From Viola odorata (lineage: Eukaryota; Streptophyta; Magnoliopsida; Malpighiales; Violaceae), in contig OY829539.1 in assembly GCA_963691705.1 (NCBI GenBank), positions 21,498,407 to 21,562,406 on the forward strand: a stretch of DNA of 64,000 nucleotides. Direction: 5' to 3'. Positions 63,748-64,000 of the stretch are shown piece by piece. The notes beneath the pieces were generated by a model that was not told the DNA's origin, searched no databases, and was given only the letters and a program-made list of their open reading frames with translations. Within the stretch, counting starts at the first letter, position 1; every line of letters starts with the position of its first letter. The position numbers and the translations under genes are program-made.

Positions 63748-64000
63748 TCAAATTCTAGCATGATATAATTTTAATCGACCAATATTCCAAGAGTTAGGTA
63801 AGGGAGTACCGTCAAGCATTTCGAGGTGATATTCTCCCTTTCCGATAACACGAGTGACGCGGTACAGGCCTTCCCAGCTTGAGCTAAGTTTCCACATTCA
63901 TTGGCCCGCCGCCCGTTTGTCCCTGAGCACGAGGTCTCCCGCCTTGAGCAGCCGCTCCTTAACATGTCTGTTGTGATACCACGCCATTCTTCTTTTGTAG
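63748..64000 (-). pseudogene. Gypsy pol, C-terminal end (runs off the window)
   Basis: On the minus strand it reads MAWYHNRHVKERLLKAGDLV, then LRDKRAAGQ-stop-MWKL, SSSWEGLYRVTRVIGKGEYH and LEMLDGTPLPNSWNIGRLKL, ending with a TGA at 63750-63748. This is the integrase C-terminal domain of Ty3/gypsy Tat-type pol (compare VRPRKFKTGDLVLKK ... RPLNVDAIKMYFA at 51100-51314). One in-frame TGA is present. It sets the minus orientation of the last element in the window. Confidence 0.88.

Larger units (their letters stand above)
53985..64000 (-). mobile_element. Tat-type gypsy element with antisense ORF cassette (runs off the window)
   Basis: The 3' part of a minus-strand element that cuts the plus-strand Tat 3' UTR. 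From right to left: the C-terminus of pol (63748-64000, minus strand), a hairpin-rich tandem array, degenerate repeats, four plus-strand ORFs (54726-61736), and an LTR at 53985-54516. Extra ORFs antisense to gag-pol, placed between pol and the 3' LTR, are a described trait of some Tat-lineage elements (Grande type). No PPT was found next to the LTR, so the LTR edge, and possibly the assignment of LTR and pol to one element, needs checking. Confidence 0.7.

Noticed and set aside
63248..63763. Overlapping ORFs of 66-103 codons with repetitive proteins
   Set aside because: They are the hairpin tandem array read in three frames; the unit lengths vary and no frame is favoured.

Overview
The window is nuclear DNA of a flowering plant, probably a eudicot. 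It carries two intact, intron-containing plant genes at its left edge, followed by more than 50 kb of nested plant retroelements (Ty3/gypsy Tat and Athila lineages and a gag-only non-autonomous element) plus a decayed hAT transposon. The species cannot be named from the sequence. No tRNA, rRNA, organellar insert or prokaryotic feature was recognised.

Genes (1-8600). A SPARK-type receptor-like kinase (681-3417, 8 exons, 637 aa) lies upstream of, and in the same direction as, a SWEET sugar transporter (6232-7889, 6 exons, 250 aa; clade III-like). Both splice cleanly with GT..AG introns and keep their key residues.

Transposon stratigraphy (8600-64000). Left to right: (1) a deleted hAT element (about 8608-10204) with a 20-bp repeat array and the N-terminal part of a BED-finger transposase. 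(2) A minus-strand Tat element (about 10205-24784): 3' LTR, PPT, tandem-repeat-rich 3' UTR, gag, a 183-bp coding-like repeat array and an ORF1 fragment, with no pol. Inside its gag sits (3) a gag/protease-only LTR element (18080-22650) with apparently identical LTRs and TSD GGGAG. (4) A plus-strand Tat element (24785-53984) inserted in the ORF1 of (2): 5' LTR, PBS, ORF1, gag, PR, RT, two RNase H domains, integrase and 3' UTR. Its LTR holds a solo LTR (25819-27166). Its 5' UTR holds (5) a complete but decayed Athila element (29371-40662, TSD GCCCT). Its RNase H region holds a second Athila-like solo LTR (about 48137-49370). (6) The 3' UTR of (4) is cut at 53985 by another minus-strand Tat-type element that runs out of the window. 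It has an LTR at 53985-54516, the C-terminus of pol on the minus strand at 63748-64000, and between them a cassette of four plus-strand ORFs, antisense to pol.

The antisense cassette is the most unusual system here. Most of its ORFs have their own TATA-like box and poly(A) signal. Two are long paralogues related to the 'putative gypsy type transposon' (Transposase_28) family, whose first exons are both exactly 715 nt and end in a phase-1 intron. The element's LTR carries three CRE/TGA-type 8-mers at exact 15-bp spacing upstream of its TATA box. Other points of interest are a 61-residue-periodic repeat, palindromes at matching places in unrelated Athila LTRs, and a gag with a duplicated pair of zinc knuckles.
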